From assembly GCF_963666545.1 (NCBI RefSeq), contig NZ_OY762899.1, positions 1,426,001-1,490,000 on the forward strand: 64,000 bases of DNA, in the 5' to 3' direction. This document shows positions 35,221-44,956 of the stretch, one piece after another. The notes beneath the pieces are model-generated. The model did no database searches, had not been told where the DNA came from, and saw nothing but the letters and a program-made list of their open reading frames with translations. Every line of letters begins with the position of its first letter. Within the stretch, counting starts at the first letter, position 1. This DNA is from an uncultured Bacteroides sp. (GTDB lineage Bacteria > Bacteroidota > Bacteroidia > Bacteroidales > Bacteroidaceae). Position numbers and translations under genes: made by a program.

Positions 35221-36021
35221 TTAAAGATGCCAGCTGAACCCAAACGTATAAGTCCATTCGCCAAAGAAAAAGTGCTGACTAGCTTTGTCTGAGCTATCTT
35301 TCGTCGTACGTATGCTTGGCATGTTGATGTATCCCTCTTTCAATTCAGAACGAAGGAAAAACAAATCCCACAATAAAACATCTACCCCAGCCTTGGCACT
35401 CAGTCCGAAACCTGAAAGATGAAAAGCATCGTGCCTCTCTTCGCCCATAAGTGTAGCGTTCGTCTTAGGCAAGAGAAAACCTGCGCCTCCACCCAAGAGG
35501 CCGTTAACTTTCAGAATGCCTTTGTGATAATAGTTCTTATAAAACTCAATCTCCGAATTGATGTAATTCAGTCCATCGGTGTGCTCGTACATCAAGAAAT
35601 CCTCAGTAAGTTTTATAGAGCCATCGTTGATCCTGTTTTCAAAAGCAGGACGCACCTTCCCGTCTATGTCTACTGTCTGATTCTGGTTCATCACATACTT
35701 CATGTGATCCACTCCAATAGTAATGGCAACATTATCTTTAATAAAATAACCTAGTCTGAAGTTTGTTTGTGGAATCGTTATTCTATCCAATTGGAAATAG
35801 CTATGATAACTAAATGGCGTCTGCTTATCGGACGCTTTCACATCACGTAGAGTGAAGTTATAATCATTCCCTTTATAATGAATGTCCGAATTTGTATACG
35901 CACCCCTGTTCCAACCCCAGAAAGCATAAAAAGTCCCTTTCTTATAAGCCGGTTCAGACTGGGCAAAAGCCAATGTGCCACTGGCAAGAAGAGAAACGAT
36001 AACGACTAATTGCTTAAACAT
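35221..36021 (-). CDS. Putative outer-membrane protein, unknown family
   Basis: The 266-residue protein has a signal peptide (MFKQLVVIVSLLASGTLAFAQ). Its beta-strand-rich body shows aromatic-rich strands such as GTFYAFWGWNRGAY, NFRLGYFIKDNVAITIGVDH and KAGVDVLLWDLFFLRSELK, and it ends EWTYTFGFSWHL. The conserved opening FYAFWGWNR after the signal occurs in Bacteroidetes barrels. No specific function can be assigned. It precedes the Vat-like gene on the same strand but is separated from it by a large inverted repeat. Confidence 0.75.
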   Translation of the reverse strand: MFKQLVVIVSLLASGTLAFAQSEPAYKKGTFYAFWGWNRGAYTNSDIHYKGNDYNFTLRDVKASDKQTPFSYHSYFQLDRITIPQTNFRLGYFIKDNVAITIGVDHMKYVMNQNQTVDIDGKVRPAFENRINDGSIKLTEDFLMYEHTDGLNYINSEIEFYKNYYHKGILKVNGLLGGGAGFLLPKTNATLMGEERHDAFHLSGFGLSAKAGVDVLLWDLFFLRSELKEGYINMPSIRTTKDSSDKASQHFFFGEWTYTFGFSWHL

Positions 36022-36356
36022 AATCTCTATTTTTAAAAAAGACGAAAATTATTACTTGTGATCTGTTTTCTCAGCCGGAGAATCAATAAAGTGTTATCCA
36101 TTCAACTCTGAGCATAAGATTCACTTTGGTTTTAACGAGAAAGGAATAATATTTGTTCACCAACTTTATATGAAATAGAGAGCAAAAGAAAAGAAGAGCT
36201 AGGCTTTTTCACGCAGAAGAACAATACCCTACTCTCGGTATATTGCCTCGTCAAGAATGATAACATGTGGGTATTGTAGCCACCTTGTTTATTAGCGAAC
36301 TTTGCATCAGATTAAATAACACTAAAAAGCACAAATGATTCCTTGCGAAATGAAAC
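36022..36356. other. Divergent intergenic region before the ABC locus
   Basis: There is no gene. A weak promoter-like GAACTTTG (36297-36304) with TTGT at 36285 lies upstream of the ABC operon. CAATACCC (36222-36229) and GGGTATTG (36269-36276) form a widely spaced inverted pair. Confidence 0.4.
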
Positions 36357-36377
36357 ATGGAAAAAGAGGCAAAAAAA

Positions 36378-37256
36378 ATGAAAGATGTAATTATTGAATG
36401 CGATAAAATAACGCATTATTATGGCACTAGGCTTATTTATGAAAACCTGACTTTTGAAGTAGAAAAAGGAAAAATATTAGGTCTTCTTGGGAAGAATGGA
36501 ACAGGCAAAACTACTATTATCAATATACTAAACGGTTACCTCAATCCAAGTTCCGGTTATTGCCGCTTGTTTGGTGAAGAGATGAGACACATCTCACCTC
36601 AAACCAAAAGCCGTATCGGTTTATTGCTCGAAGGGCATATCCAACATACTTATTTCAATATTGTCCAGATAGAAAAATTTTATAGCCAATTTTTCCCTAA
36701 TTGGAGAAAGGATGCCTACTATGAGTTACTAAAGAAAACGCAGGTCTCTACGACGCAGAAGATCAGCACCATGTCGTGCGGACAACGCTCGCAGGTGACC
36801 TTAGGCCTACTTTTTGCCCAGAATCCGGAGCTACTCATACTAGACGACTTTTCCATGGGACTTGATCCAGGATACAGACGTTTGTTTGTGCAATACCTCA
36901 AAGAATATTCTACGGCCGAAGACAAAACAATCTTCTTAACATCACATATCATACAAGATATGGAGCTGCTCATAGACGACTGCCTAATTCTCGACTATGG
37001 GAGAATTCTTCTTCATAAACCAACCCAATATATTTTAGAAAGCTTCAAACGATATCGATTTTCATCAAATGCTGATGAAATAAAGAAGAATAACGATTTA
37101 TGGAATACAGAAAAAATAGGTGCCACATGGGAGACTTATTCTTTCCTTCCACAAGAAAAGGTGAGCGAAATACTATCTCCATATAATATCAGCAACCTTA
37201 CAGTAAACAAGATTTCACTAGAAGATGCTTTTATCGGGTTAACCGGAAAGTATTAA
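36378..37256 (+). CDS. ABC transporter ATP-binding protein
   Basis: The ATPase subunit has 292 residues from the chosen ATG (MKDVIIECDKITHYYG), which follows an AGAGG about 10 bases upstream; an ATG at 36357 is the alternative. Walker A is GLLGKNGTGKTT (about 35-46), the signature is the slightly degenerate MSCGQRSQ (about 134-141) and Walker B is LLILDDFSMGLD (about 152-163). The C-terminal extension is like that of ABC-2 exporters. The downstream membrane protein is its likely partner, and both head a locus with DUF4857, TonB-receptor, DUF4876 and DUF6850 genes. Confidence 0.92.
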   Translation: MKDVIIECDKITHYYGTRLIYENLTFEVEKGKILGLLGKNGTGKTTIINILNGYLNPSSGYCRLFGEEMRHISPQTKSRIGLLLEGHIQHTYFNIVQIEKFYSQFFPNWRKDAYYELLKKTQVSTTQKISTMSCGQRSQVTLGLLFAQNPELLILDDFSMGLDPGYRRLFVQYLKEYSTAEDKTIFLTSHIIQDMELLIDDCLILDYGRILLHKPTQYILESFKRYRFSSNADEIKKNNDLWNTEKIGATWETYSFLPQEKVSEILSPYNISNLTVNKISLEDAFIGLTGKY

Positions 37257-37293
37257 CACACAATACACCTAAAATATAAATAGACAATAAATC

Positions 37294-37962
37294 ATGATCA
37301 AATCGCTCTTTTATAAAGAATGGATTAAAACGAACAAAGTAGTATGGCTGCTAATCTTCCTATTCGGAGGATGCATCACATATAGCTTTATTCGCTTAGC
37401 TCAAATGTTAAGAATTTATGGTGCAGTAGAAACATGGAACAGTATACTATTAAAAGATATCATAATGATTTCAGAGATAGAATACCTCCCTTTGTTAGCC
37501 GGTCTGCTGATGGCTCTATCACAATATATCCCGGAAATGACGGATAAAAGATTGAAACTAACCTTACATTTGCCTAGAGGTGAGAATCAAATTATGCTAT
37601 CGCTTTTGGCTTATGGCAGCACAGTACTTATCAGCCTATTTACTGTTTCCTGCCTCATTTTCTTGGTCGGCTTGCGCTATTACTTCGCACAAGAAATCGT
37701 GATGCTCAATTTATGGGCATCTCTCCCTTGGTTCGTGGGTGGGTTTATGGCCTACCTGCTTTTCTCATGGGTCTGCTTAGAACCCACATGGAAACAGCGT
37801 ACGTTCAATTCGTTAATATCCATCACTTTCCTTTCCTTATTTTATATTGACGGGAAACAAGGTAGTTATTTTCCCTTTATTCTGTATGCCATAGCATTGG
37901 TTATTCTCTGCGTCTCTTTCCCATTTTATTCCGCCGAACGGTTTAAAGAAGGTGCACAGTAA
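37294..37962 (+). CDS. Multi-pass membrane protein, likely ABC-2 type permease
   Basis: The 222 residues hold about six hydrophobic helices, e.g. VVWLLIFLFGGCITYSFI (about 13-30), STVLISLFTVSCLIFLVG and LILYAIALVILCVSFPF-like stretches. The segment PEMTDKRLKLTLHLPRGE after helix 2 recalls ABC-2 permeases. Lying 37 bases after the ATPase gene, it is the natural membrane partner. The family is not otherwise recognised. Confidence 0.7.
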   Translation: MIKSLFYKEWIKTNKVVWLLIFLFGGCITYSFIRLAQMLRIYGAVETWNSILLKDIIMISEIEYLPLLAGLLMALSQYIPEMTDKRLKLTLHLPRGENQIMLSLLAYGSTVLISLFTVSCLIFLVGLRYYFAQEIVMLNLWASLPWFVGGFMAYLLFSWVCLEPTWKQRTFNSLISITFLSLFYIDGKQGSYFPFILYAIALVILCVSFPFYSAERFKEGAQ

Positions 37963-37994
37963 AGTAAAGCCAACAACATTAATAATAAAGAACG

Positions 37995-39242
37995 ATGAAA
38001 CAAAAATCAAAAATATATACCTTAATTTTGTTGCTTGTAACAGCCATGGGCTTCTACACTATTCCAGCTCTCGTGAAGATGATGACCGAAGATGCTGATG
38101 ATTATCCATTCGTATACTACAGTTCTATCTTGAAAGATTTTTGCTTTGTAGAGTATCAAAATACAGATGCTCTCATGCATGACAGAGCCGGCAATGTGTA
38201 TACCCAAACCCAATTCGACTCGCTATTGCCTCTGCTCAACTACCGTCAACTCATCCTTGATGGACGACTCCCCGACTCGATAGACGGACATGAGGTCTCG
38301 GCCTCTATCCTACAGGCAAAAAACGTAGTCTACCGATACAGCCCTGATAAAATATACACACCCGAAAGCGGACTATACATTATGTATGAGTCAGCGCCCA
38401 AAAGGATAAACGGAGATACTCCCACAGACGTCTTTCGCTTTACAGATAAAATAGAGTTCATTGATATTAAATCGAATAGAGTAAAACCCGAAAAGAGCCA
38501 TTCCTTTCAACAAGCGATAGATAAAGCAGGATATGCATTTCCCCCACAATGGATTTCAGGTAATATGAATCCAATGAAACCATACGACCAAGGCTACTTT
38601 TCTCTTGATGCAAAAGGGGAGTTGTATCACATAAAAATGGTTAATGGCCGTCCTTTTGTGCGTAACACCCACATAGGAGAAAAGATGAAGATCGAACGCT
38701 TTGTGATGGTAGAGATGGCCGATAAGCGATTTTCAGGTTTTCTGTTTGATCAACAAGGATTTGTTTATATAATCGAAGCTGACAAAGAGAAATATAAGCC
38801 ACTCAAACTAGATATTGATACCATAGACATCAAACATGACGAAATGTTGGTTATGGGTAATCTTCTCTATTGGACTGTAACAGTTACACGACAAGACAAA
38901 CAGTCATACTACGCTTTGGAGACCGGACCGTTGAAACGTGTAGCGGCGCATGAAGTGATAGGTAGCATCGGAAAATGGGAGATCGCTAGTAAATGGCTAT
39001 TTCCTGTATATCTGGAGTTTGAGAGCAATACAACAAAGTACATTGCACCTGTTGCTCGTTTCACCGGATACTATGTTTTCTTCTCAAATCTAATTTTGGC
39101 ACTGCTCGTGGCATTCTTCATTCCCAATACCAAAGGTAAGCGAGCATTCTATTCGACGTATGTTTTGTTGACTGGTATCGTGGGACTTATAGCATTATCT
39201 ATCTTACCGGATTTTATAAAGAAGAAAGCAAATAAATCCTAG
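37995..39242 (+). CDS. DUF4857-like membrane protein
   Basis: The 415-residue protein has one N-terminal helix (IYTLILLLVTAMGFYTIPALV, about 6-26), a large extracytoplasmic domain of about 330 residues, and two C-terminal helices (YVFFSNLILALLVAFFIP and AFYSTYVLLTGIVGLIALSI). The extracytoplasmic domain shows repeated strand patterns such as LFDQQGFVYIIEAD that may form a beta-propeller-like fold. I associate this architecture and position with DUF4857 of Bacteroides. It lies between the ABC genes and the TonB receptor, with 8 bases to the latter. Confidence 0.7.
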   Translation: MKQKSKIYTLILLLVTAMGFYTIPALVKMMTEDADDYPFVYYSSILKDFCFVEYQNTDALMHDRAGNVYTQTQFDSLLPLLNYRQLILDGRLPDSIDGHEVSASILQAKNVVYRYSPDKIYTPESGLYIMYESAPKRINGDTPTDVFRFTDKIEFIDIKSNRVKPEKSHSFQQAIDKAGYAFPPQWISGNMNPMKPYDQGYFSLDAKGELYHIKMVNGRPFVRNTHIGEKMKIERFVMVEMADKRFSGFLFDQQGFVYIIEADKEKYKPLKLDIDTIDIKHDEMLVMGNLLYWTVTVTRQDKQSYYALETGPLKRVAAHEVIGSIGKWEIASKWLFPVYLEFESNTTKYIAPVARFTGYYVFFSNLILALLVAFFIPNTKGKRAFYSTYVLLTGIVGLIALSILPDFIKKKANKS

Positions 39243-39249
39243 AACTAGC

Positions 39250-42030
39250 ATGAACCGACTATCACTCATCTTCATCACTTTCTTATGCTTTGGATCGCTA
39301 CAAGCAAACAATGCCAAGAGTGGAGGATACACTGTTTCTATTAGAATCATTGATAGCAAACAGAAAACGCCACTCGAATATGCACTGATCTATCTGTCCG
39401 GAAACGACAAAAAACACAGTGCAATAAGTGACGAAGACGGGAAAGTAAATATGCAAGGCATTGCCCACGGCAAATATCAACTGACAGTATCTTATTTAGG
39501 ATACGAAAAATACATGAAGGAAATTATCCTGAATGGGAATCTATCCTTGACAGTTTTAATGAAATCCACTCTCAACAGTTTGGATGAGGTGGTTGTCACA
39601 GCATCCGAATCAAAAGGAATGACCAGTTCTTCCATCATCGACCGAAAGGCCATGGAGCATTTACAGCCATCCAGTTTCAGCGATTTACTCGAATTATTGC
39701 CCGGAGGATATGCAGTAGATCCATCTCTCACATCGGCAAATTCGATTGATATGAGAGGGGTTAGCGTCAATAGCAATGACTACAAAACATCTTCACTTGG
39801 TACCTCCTTTCTAATGGATGGAGTTCCCATATCTACCGATGCCAACATGCAATATACGTCTGGCCCCGAAATGTCTATAAACGGAGGTGGATATGCCGAT
39901 GCGAGTAGAAGTACAACAAACAAAGGAATAGATATGCGCTCACTATCTACTGACCAAATTGAGCGTGTCGAATTTATACGCGGCATCCCTTCTGCAAAAT
40001 ATGGCAATCTGACCAGTGGATTAGTGAAGATAGAACGAAAAAAAGGAGCCGGCAAGTTGGAAGGACGATTCAAAGTAGACTCTGACAGTAAATTATTAGC
40101 CATTAGTAAAGGCTTAGACATTTGCAAAAGAACAAGCCTAAATCTTGGGCTCGATTTTCTTGATGCGAGAGCCGACCCCACAGATAAATTTGAAGGCTAT
40201 CAGCGTATAAACACCTCTATGCGACTCAATCGCAAATGGCAGCACAAAAATGACTCGGAGCTACAATGGAATGTAACTCTGGACTATGGGCACACGCTAG
40301 ATGACGTCAAAACCGATCCGGACACAGGATATACGCCTACCGATAGTTACAAATCAAGTTACAATCGATTTGCATTAAGCAACAATCTTTTGTGGATTTT
40401 CAACAAACCGGCTTTTTTAAAGAAAGTAGAGCTTATCACTGCTACATCCTATGAATTAGATAAAATAGAACAGCATAAGTTTGTGCAAATAACGGCTCCT
40501 ACAGCTATCCCAAACACGACAGAACAAGGAGAATCAGACGGGATCTACCTGCCGGCAAACTGGGTGTCTGAATTGATCGTGGACGGTAAGCCACTCTCCC
40601 TTTTTGCACAAGGCTCGACAACATCAAACTTCACAACGCTTAACATTGTCCACAATCTCCTCACAGGGTTAGAGTGGACATACGACAAGAATTTCGGGAA
40701 AGGACAAGTCTATGACGTAACCCGCCCCCCATCATCCGACATGTCTACTCGTCCGCGACGTTATTCGGATATACCCGCCAACCAGGAATGCTCATTCTTT
40801 GCCGAAGATGCAGTCAGTGTGCCTTTAGGTCGCAACCAACTACAAGTAATTGCAGGAGTAAGAGACATGAGTGTATTAAACCTTGGCGCAGAATACACCA
40901 TGAACGGAAAAGTCTATATTGACCCGAGGATAAATACCGAATGGACATTTCCCATATTCAATATTAATAAAAAGCCTCTAACAGTATCTCTGTCGGCAGG
41001 GATAGGCTGGCAAAGTAAGACTCCCACTCTCAATCAGTTGTATCCAGACTTTGTCTACAATGACATTGTTCAATTGAATTATTACCACAACAACCCCGAT
41101 TACCGAAGAATCAATTTAATGACCTATAAAAACAAGGTCATCAATTACGATTTAGAACCTGCCCGCAACAGAAAATGGGAAGTCCGTTTAAATGCATCTT
41201 ACGACAATAATAACCTTTCCGTTACCTATTTTCGTGAGTCAATGACCAACGGATTTCGAACACAAAAGCAATACACACAGACACAAGTATATAAGAGATA
41301 TGATTCGTCCGCCATTAACTCAAAAACGTTAACCGGCCCTCCCGATCTTGCCAATATTCCCTATACCAATGACACTATCCTATCCTTATTCAGTGCATCA
41401 ACCAATGGAAGTGCCACTTTGAAAGAAGGAGTAGAATTTACTTTTTCCTCCAAACGCATCGAAGCACTAAAGACAAGACTCACCATTACAGGGGCTTGGT
41501 TCAAGACGAACTATGATAACAGCATACCTATTTATAGAGCCTCAAGCCAGGTACTTAACGGTAAAGCAATACAAGAAATAGGAATCTACGAATCAACCGG
41601 AGGATACGAAAAGCAACGATTCAACAGCAATTTCATGTTCGACACCTACATTCCGGTTATTAGTTTTGAGTTTTCCACATCTCTCCAGTGTGTGTGGTTC
41701 TCAACAAGCAAGACGAAACAGTATAGCGGAATGCCGCTGGCTTATGTTGATCTGAAAGGAGAAACTCATCCTTATACAGAGATAGAAATGAATGACGCCA
41801 GACTTCAATGGCTCAACATCGCAGTAAGTCCTACCGCCTTTCAAACCCAAAAGGTACCATTTGGGATGAATATCAACCTTAAGATGTCGAAAACATTCAA
41901 AGAGCTATTCAGGGTATCCCTATTCGTAAACAAATTACTGGATTATCACCCCGACTATGTATCAAACGGTGTGACCATCAGACGAAATGTATCACCCTAT
42001 TTTGGCGCTGAATTAACCCTCAAATTATAA
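39250..42030 (+). CDS. TonB-dependent receptor of the ABC/DUF4857 locus
   Basis: The 926-residue outer-membrane receptor has a signal peptide (MNRLSLIFITFLCFGSLQANN). A carboxypeptidase-D regulatory-like domain follows (about 27-112; VSIRIIDSKQKTPLEYALIY and GKYQLTVSYLGYEKY). The plug (about 117-265) contains DEVVVTASESKG, PGGYAVDPSL and QIERVEFIRGIPSAKYGNL. The barrel ends YFGAELTLKL. There is no SusD partner. Neighbours suggest uptake of a small ligand such as a metal complex or cofactor, but the substrate cannot be read from the sequence. Confidence 0.92.
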   Translation: MNRLSLIFITFLCFGSLQANNAKSGGYTVSIRIIDSKQKTPLEYALIYLSGNDKKHSAISDEDGKVNMQGIAHGKYQLTVSYLGYEKYMKEIILNGNLSLTVLMKSTLNSLDEVVVTASESKGMTSSSIIDRKAMEHLQPSSFSDLLELLPGGYAVDPSLTSANSIDMRGVSVNSNDYKTSSLGTSFLMDGVPISTDANMQYTSGPEMSINGGGYADASRSTTNKGIDMRSLSTDQIERVEFIRGIPSAKYGNLTSGLVKIERKKGAGKLEGRFKVDSDSKLLAISKGLDICKRTSLNLGLDFLDARADPTDKFEGYQRINTSMRLNRKWQHKNDSELQWNVTLDYGHTLDDVKTDPDTGYTPTDSYKSSYNRFALSNNLLWIFNKPAFLKKVELITATSYELDKIEQHKFVQITAPTAIPNTTEQGESDGIYLPANWVSELIVDGKPLSLFAQGSTTSNFTTLNIVHNLLTGLEWTYDKNFGKGQVYDVTRPPSSDMSTRPRRYSDIPANQECSFFAEDAVSVPLGRNQLQVIAGVRDMSVLNLGAEYTMNGKVYIDPRINTEWTFPIFNINKKPLTVSLSAGIGWQSKTPTLNQLYPDFVYNDIVQLNYYHNNPDYRRINLMTYKNKVINYDLEPARNRKWEVRLNASYDNNNLSVTYFRESMTNGFRTQKQYTQTQVYKRYDSSAINSKTLTGPPDLANIPYTNDTILSLFSASTNGSATLKEGVEFTFSSKRIEALKTRLTITGAWFKTNYDNSIPIYRASSQVLNGKAIQEIGIYESTGGYEKQRFNSNFMFDTYIPVISFEFSTSLQCVWFSTSKTKQYSGMPLAYVDLKGETHPYTEIEMNDARLQWLNIAVSPTAFQTQKVPFGMNINLKMSKTFKELFRVSLFVNKLLDYHPDYVSNGVTIRRNVSPYFGAELTLKL

Positions 42031-42063
42031 ACCATTATTATCAAATTAAAGAATAATATAAAG

Positions 42064-43275
42064 ATGAAAATTAAATTATTTGCTATTTGCTCCTTATTTT
42101 GTTTATCTGCCGTTTTATTGAACTCATGTAGCGACAACGAAGACACTGTGAGAACAACCAATATTAAAGTGACCCTAACATCTCCTGACGGTATAACGTA
42201 CACTTCGCTCTCAGATATTAGTTTACTACTGAAAGAAACCAATACCGGGAAAGTAACAACAGTAAACAATGCGACGATAAATGGAAATGTATTGAGTACT
42301 ACCGTAAATGAAGGCACCTATAATGTTACAGTAGAAGCCAACGCACAGTATACGGTAAATGGAGAAACACAAACAAAACCAATAAGAGGTTATAAAGAAT
42401 CCATCGTGGCAACAGGCATAATGCTCAATGTGAATTTAGCTTCCTTTATTTACTCTCCTTCGACTTCAGGTTTTGTCTTCAAGGAAATTTTCTATACGGG
42501 CTCACTCACCCCTGAAGGAAAACAGACCTCTGATCAATATTTTGTAATATACAATAATTCAGACCAGACGCTATATGCCGATGGTTTATTCATTTCAGAT
42601 TCAGAGTTTATGACTGTTGAAAAACAAACTTATACTCCCGATATTATGAACACCGCTTTCACTGTTAGTTCTATGATTACTGTTCCTGGATCAGGCAAGG
42701 AACACCCTATAGAACCGGGGAAATCTTTTATCATAGCAAATAGTGCGGTTAATTATAAAGAAATCAATTCTAACTCTATCGATTTAAGCAAAGCCGATTT
42801 TGAGATAGCTAACGGTATAGACATGGATGACACAGATAATCCTGAAGTACCGAATATGCTCAACATCGTGGGCAATATGGTTATGCATAATAGAGGATTT
42901 AGAAGTTATGTCTTGGGAAAAATGGACGTCGAATCCGAAACATACCTGAAAGATTATGTGTACACATGTACCTGGAAGTTTACTTTCGAAGATTATTCAT
43001 TCGACGAAAGTGATGATTACTATAAGGTACCAAATACATGGATACAAGACGCAGTTAATCTGAGTGTAGCATCAGACTTTCAATGGATAGTGACTGCTCC
43101 GTCCTTAGACATGGGATGGACATACTGTGGAAAGTTAAATGCTGATCCTACAAGATATGGAAAAAGTGTACAGCGTAAGATTGCCGGTGAGATGGAAGGA
43201 CGTAAAATTCTTCAAGATACGAACAACTCAACCTTGGACTTCAACGCTGAAACAGTTATCTCTTTGAAAAAATAG
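42064..43275 (+). CDS. DUF4876-like lipoprotein
   Basis: The 403-residue protein has a lipobox (CLSAVLLNSCSDNED, Cys about 22) and a mostly beta-rich sequence. The first 110 residues (NIKVTLTSPDGITYTSLSDI) look like an immunoglobulin-like domain. The second part holds FKEIFYTGSLTPEGKQTSDQ and YFVIYNNSDQTLYADGLFIS, resembling a lamin-tail-like fold, and PIEPGKSFIIANSAVNY. I associate this with DUF4876. It sits 33 bases after the TonB receptor and probably forms a surface partner of it. Confidence 0.78.
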   Translation: MKIKLFAICSLFCLSAVLLNSCSDNEDTVRTTNIKVTLTSPDGITYTSLSDISLLLKETNTGKVTTVNNATINGNVLSTTVNEGTYNVTVEANAQYTVNGETQTKPIRGYKESIVATGIMLNVNLASFIYSPSTSGFVFKEIFYTGSLTPEGKQTSDQYFVIYNNSDQTLYADGLFISDSEFMTVEKQTYTPDIMNTAFTVSSMITVPGSGKEHPIEPGKSFIIANSAVNYKEINSNSIDLSKADFEIANGIDMDDTDNPEVPNMLNIVGNMVMHNRGFRSYVLGKMDVESETYLKDYVYTCTWKFTFEDYSFDESDDYYKVPNTWIQDAVNLSVASDFQWIVTAPSLDMGWTYCGKLNADPTRYGKSVQRKIAGEMEGRKILQDTNNSTLDFNAETVISLKK

Positions 43276-43295
43276 TTCGAAAAAACCAAGAATAT

Positions 43296-44807
43296 ATGCA
43301 CTTTCGTTTCGCTCTTACATTCTATTTATTATGCCTATTCTCTCCTGCTTATGCCGGAGACACGATAACTGTGCAGATCAAAGACCAACTGTCTCCCGTG
43401 ATACACTACATCGATTTCATAGAGCATAATCCTGCGACAAAATCCTATCTGGCACATCCCGAATACACAGAGTTGGAAACAAATTTCAGACACAGCAATG
43501 GCAAAGCTATTCTCTTGCAGGAAGGTACGCAAAAGCAAGAACTTGGCATTATCACCAAAACCTTTCAATCCATGGGCAAAGGAATGATATGGGGCAATGC
43601 CAGCTATAGAAATGGGACGAAAAATAATGTGAAGTGGAACGAAAGCGCTGATTATCAAATAGTATATCCTTATGTGATGTGCGATACAGTAGGCAGTAAT
43701 AATCTCAAGTCAGAGGAATACGCTTTTGCCGGAGGATATGCCCGAAAACTGGATAAGATAACATGGGGGTTACAAGTAAACTACAGAGCCTTAAAAGAAT
43801 ACAGAACAAAAGATCCGAGGCCGAACAATACAGCTTCCGACCTCTACTTTAGAGGTGGATTTACCTATAAATTAAATACGAAATACGCACTTGGCACCGG
43901 CTTTTTCTTACGGAAATACAAACAAGATAACACAATACGTTTTCGCAGTACGATAGGTGTTGCTACCGTTTACCATTCCACAGGATTAGGTTCTGACATG
44001 TATCTCTTTGCCGGCAAGTCAGATGCCTACAGAACATTGTATGATGGTAATGGCTATGGTGCAAATCTGCAACTAATTCCGGTTAAGGGATATGGAGTTA
44101 CTATTGATCTAGCCTATGATCGCTTTATGTACGAAAAGCAACTAAACGATCTGCTCTATCTGCCAATATCTGAGATCAATGAAAACACATACAAAGCCGG
44201 CATTGCCTACCGATGGAACAAAAGATGGGAAGCAAGATTTCAACTCAGTTATAAAGAAAGAACGGGTACTGAAAACCGATTTCATATACCTCAAACAAAT
44301 GTTTATGAGAAAATTGCTTCAGCAGAACTATATTCACACAAAGTAACCGATGCAAAGCTGTCACTACTATATGGAAGAGGAGAGCGCCCTAATGGAACAA
44401 ATTGGTACATACTCCCTTTTGTCTCCATGAAGCAATCTAAAGAACAATACAAAGACCCTCTCCAAAAGATGAATATATCAACACTTTCAGAAGGGTTACA
44501 GATCCTCATATCATCTTCTTTCCAGAAAATCATGCTACATTCGTCATTAAGCATGTCCAACAATCGGAATATGAACAGCACATTGATTCTTACGAATGTG
44601 CCGGAAGAAAGTTATGTGAACAAGGTTCTACACATCAATTATAATTATCTATCAAAAAACGATGTTTCCTTTAATCTATCACTACGAGCCGATTATCTAC
44701 TATCAGGTAACAAAACTCTTTATTTCAAAACAGTAGGAGACTATGTCTCCTACTCTACTGATCTTTATCACAGCACGCTGAGCGTGTCCACAGGCATTGC
44801 TTTTTAA
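43296..44807 (+). CDS. DUF6850-like outer-membrane barrel
   Basis: The 503-residue protein has a signal peptide (ending SPAYAG) and long runs of amphipathic strands (YAFAGGYARKLDKITWGLQV, YALGTGFFLRKYKQ), ending in STLSVSTGIAF with a terminal Phe, so it is an outer-membrane barrel. I associate it with DUF6850, usually next to DUF4876. It is the last gene of the locus that begins with the ABC ATPase, and spacing of about 20 bases suggests an operon with the two preceding genes. Confidence 0.78.
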   Translation: MHFRFALTFYLLCLFSPAYAGDTITVQIKDQLSPVIHYIDFIEHNPATKSYLAHPEYTELETNFRHSNGKAILLQEGTQKQELGIITKTFQSMGKGMIWGNASYRNGTKNNVKWNESADYQIVYPYVMCDTVGSNNLKSEEYAFAGGYARKLDKITWGLQVNYRALKEYRTKDPRPNNTASDLYFRGGFTYKLNTKYALGTGFFLRKYKQDNTIRFRSTIGVATVYHSTGLGSDMYLFAGKSDAYRTLYDGNGYGANLQLIPVKGYGVTIDLAYDRFMYEKQLNDLLYLPISEINENTYKAGIAYRWNKRWEARFQLSYKERTGTENRFHIPQTNVYEKIASAELYSHKVTDAKLSLLYGRGERPNGTNWYILPFVSMKQSKEQYKDPLQKMNISTLSEGLQILISSSFQKIMLHSSLSMSNNRNMNSTLILTNVPEESYVNKVLHINYNYLSKNDVSFNLSLRADYLLSGNKTLYFKTVGDYVSYSTDLYHSTLSVSTGIAF

Positions 44808-44888
44808 TGGGAAGACTTTTTTCTCTATTGAGAATCAATCATACGACGCTTAAATTTATAATCTCTATCGACCGATAGAATTAAACTG

Positions 44889-44919
44889 TTGGATCATCAA
44901 CAATACATCCATATCTTTG
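44889..44919 (+). promoter_or_regulatory. Promoter of the peroxiredoxin/Dps pair
   Basis: -33-like TTGG (44889-44892) and -7 TATCTTTG (44912-44919) are 19 bases apart, with the start codon 38 bases after the -7 box. No OxyR site was identified by eye. Confidence 0.65.
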
Positions 44920-44956
44920 TTGATATTTTATTACCAGCTATATAAAAAAAGAATTT

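Noticed and set aside
36222-36276. Inverted pair CAATACCC/GGGTATTG as an operator
   Set aside because: Only 8 bases with a 39-base spacer; expected by chance in a region of this size.
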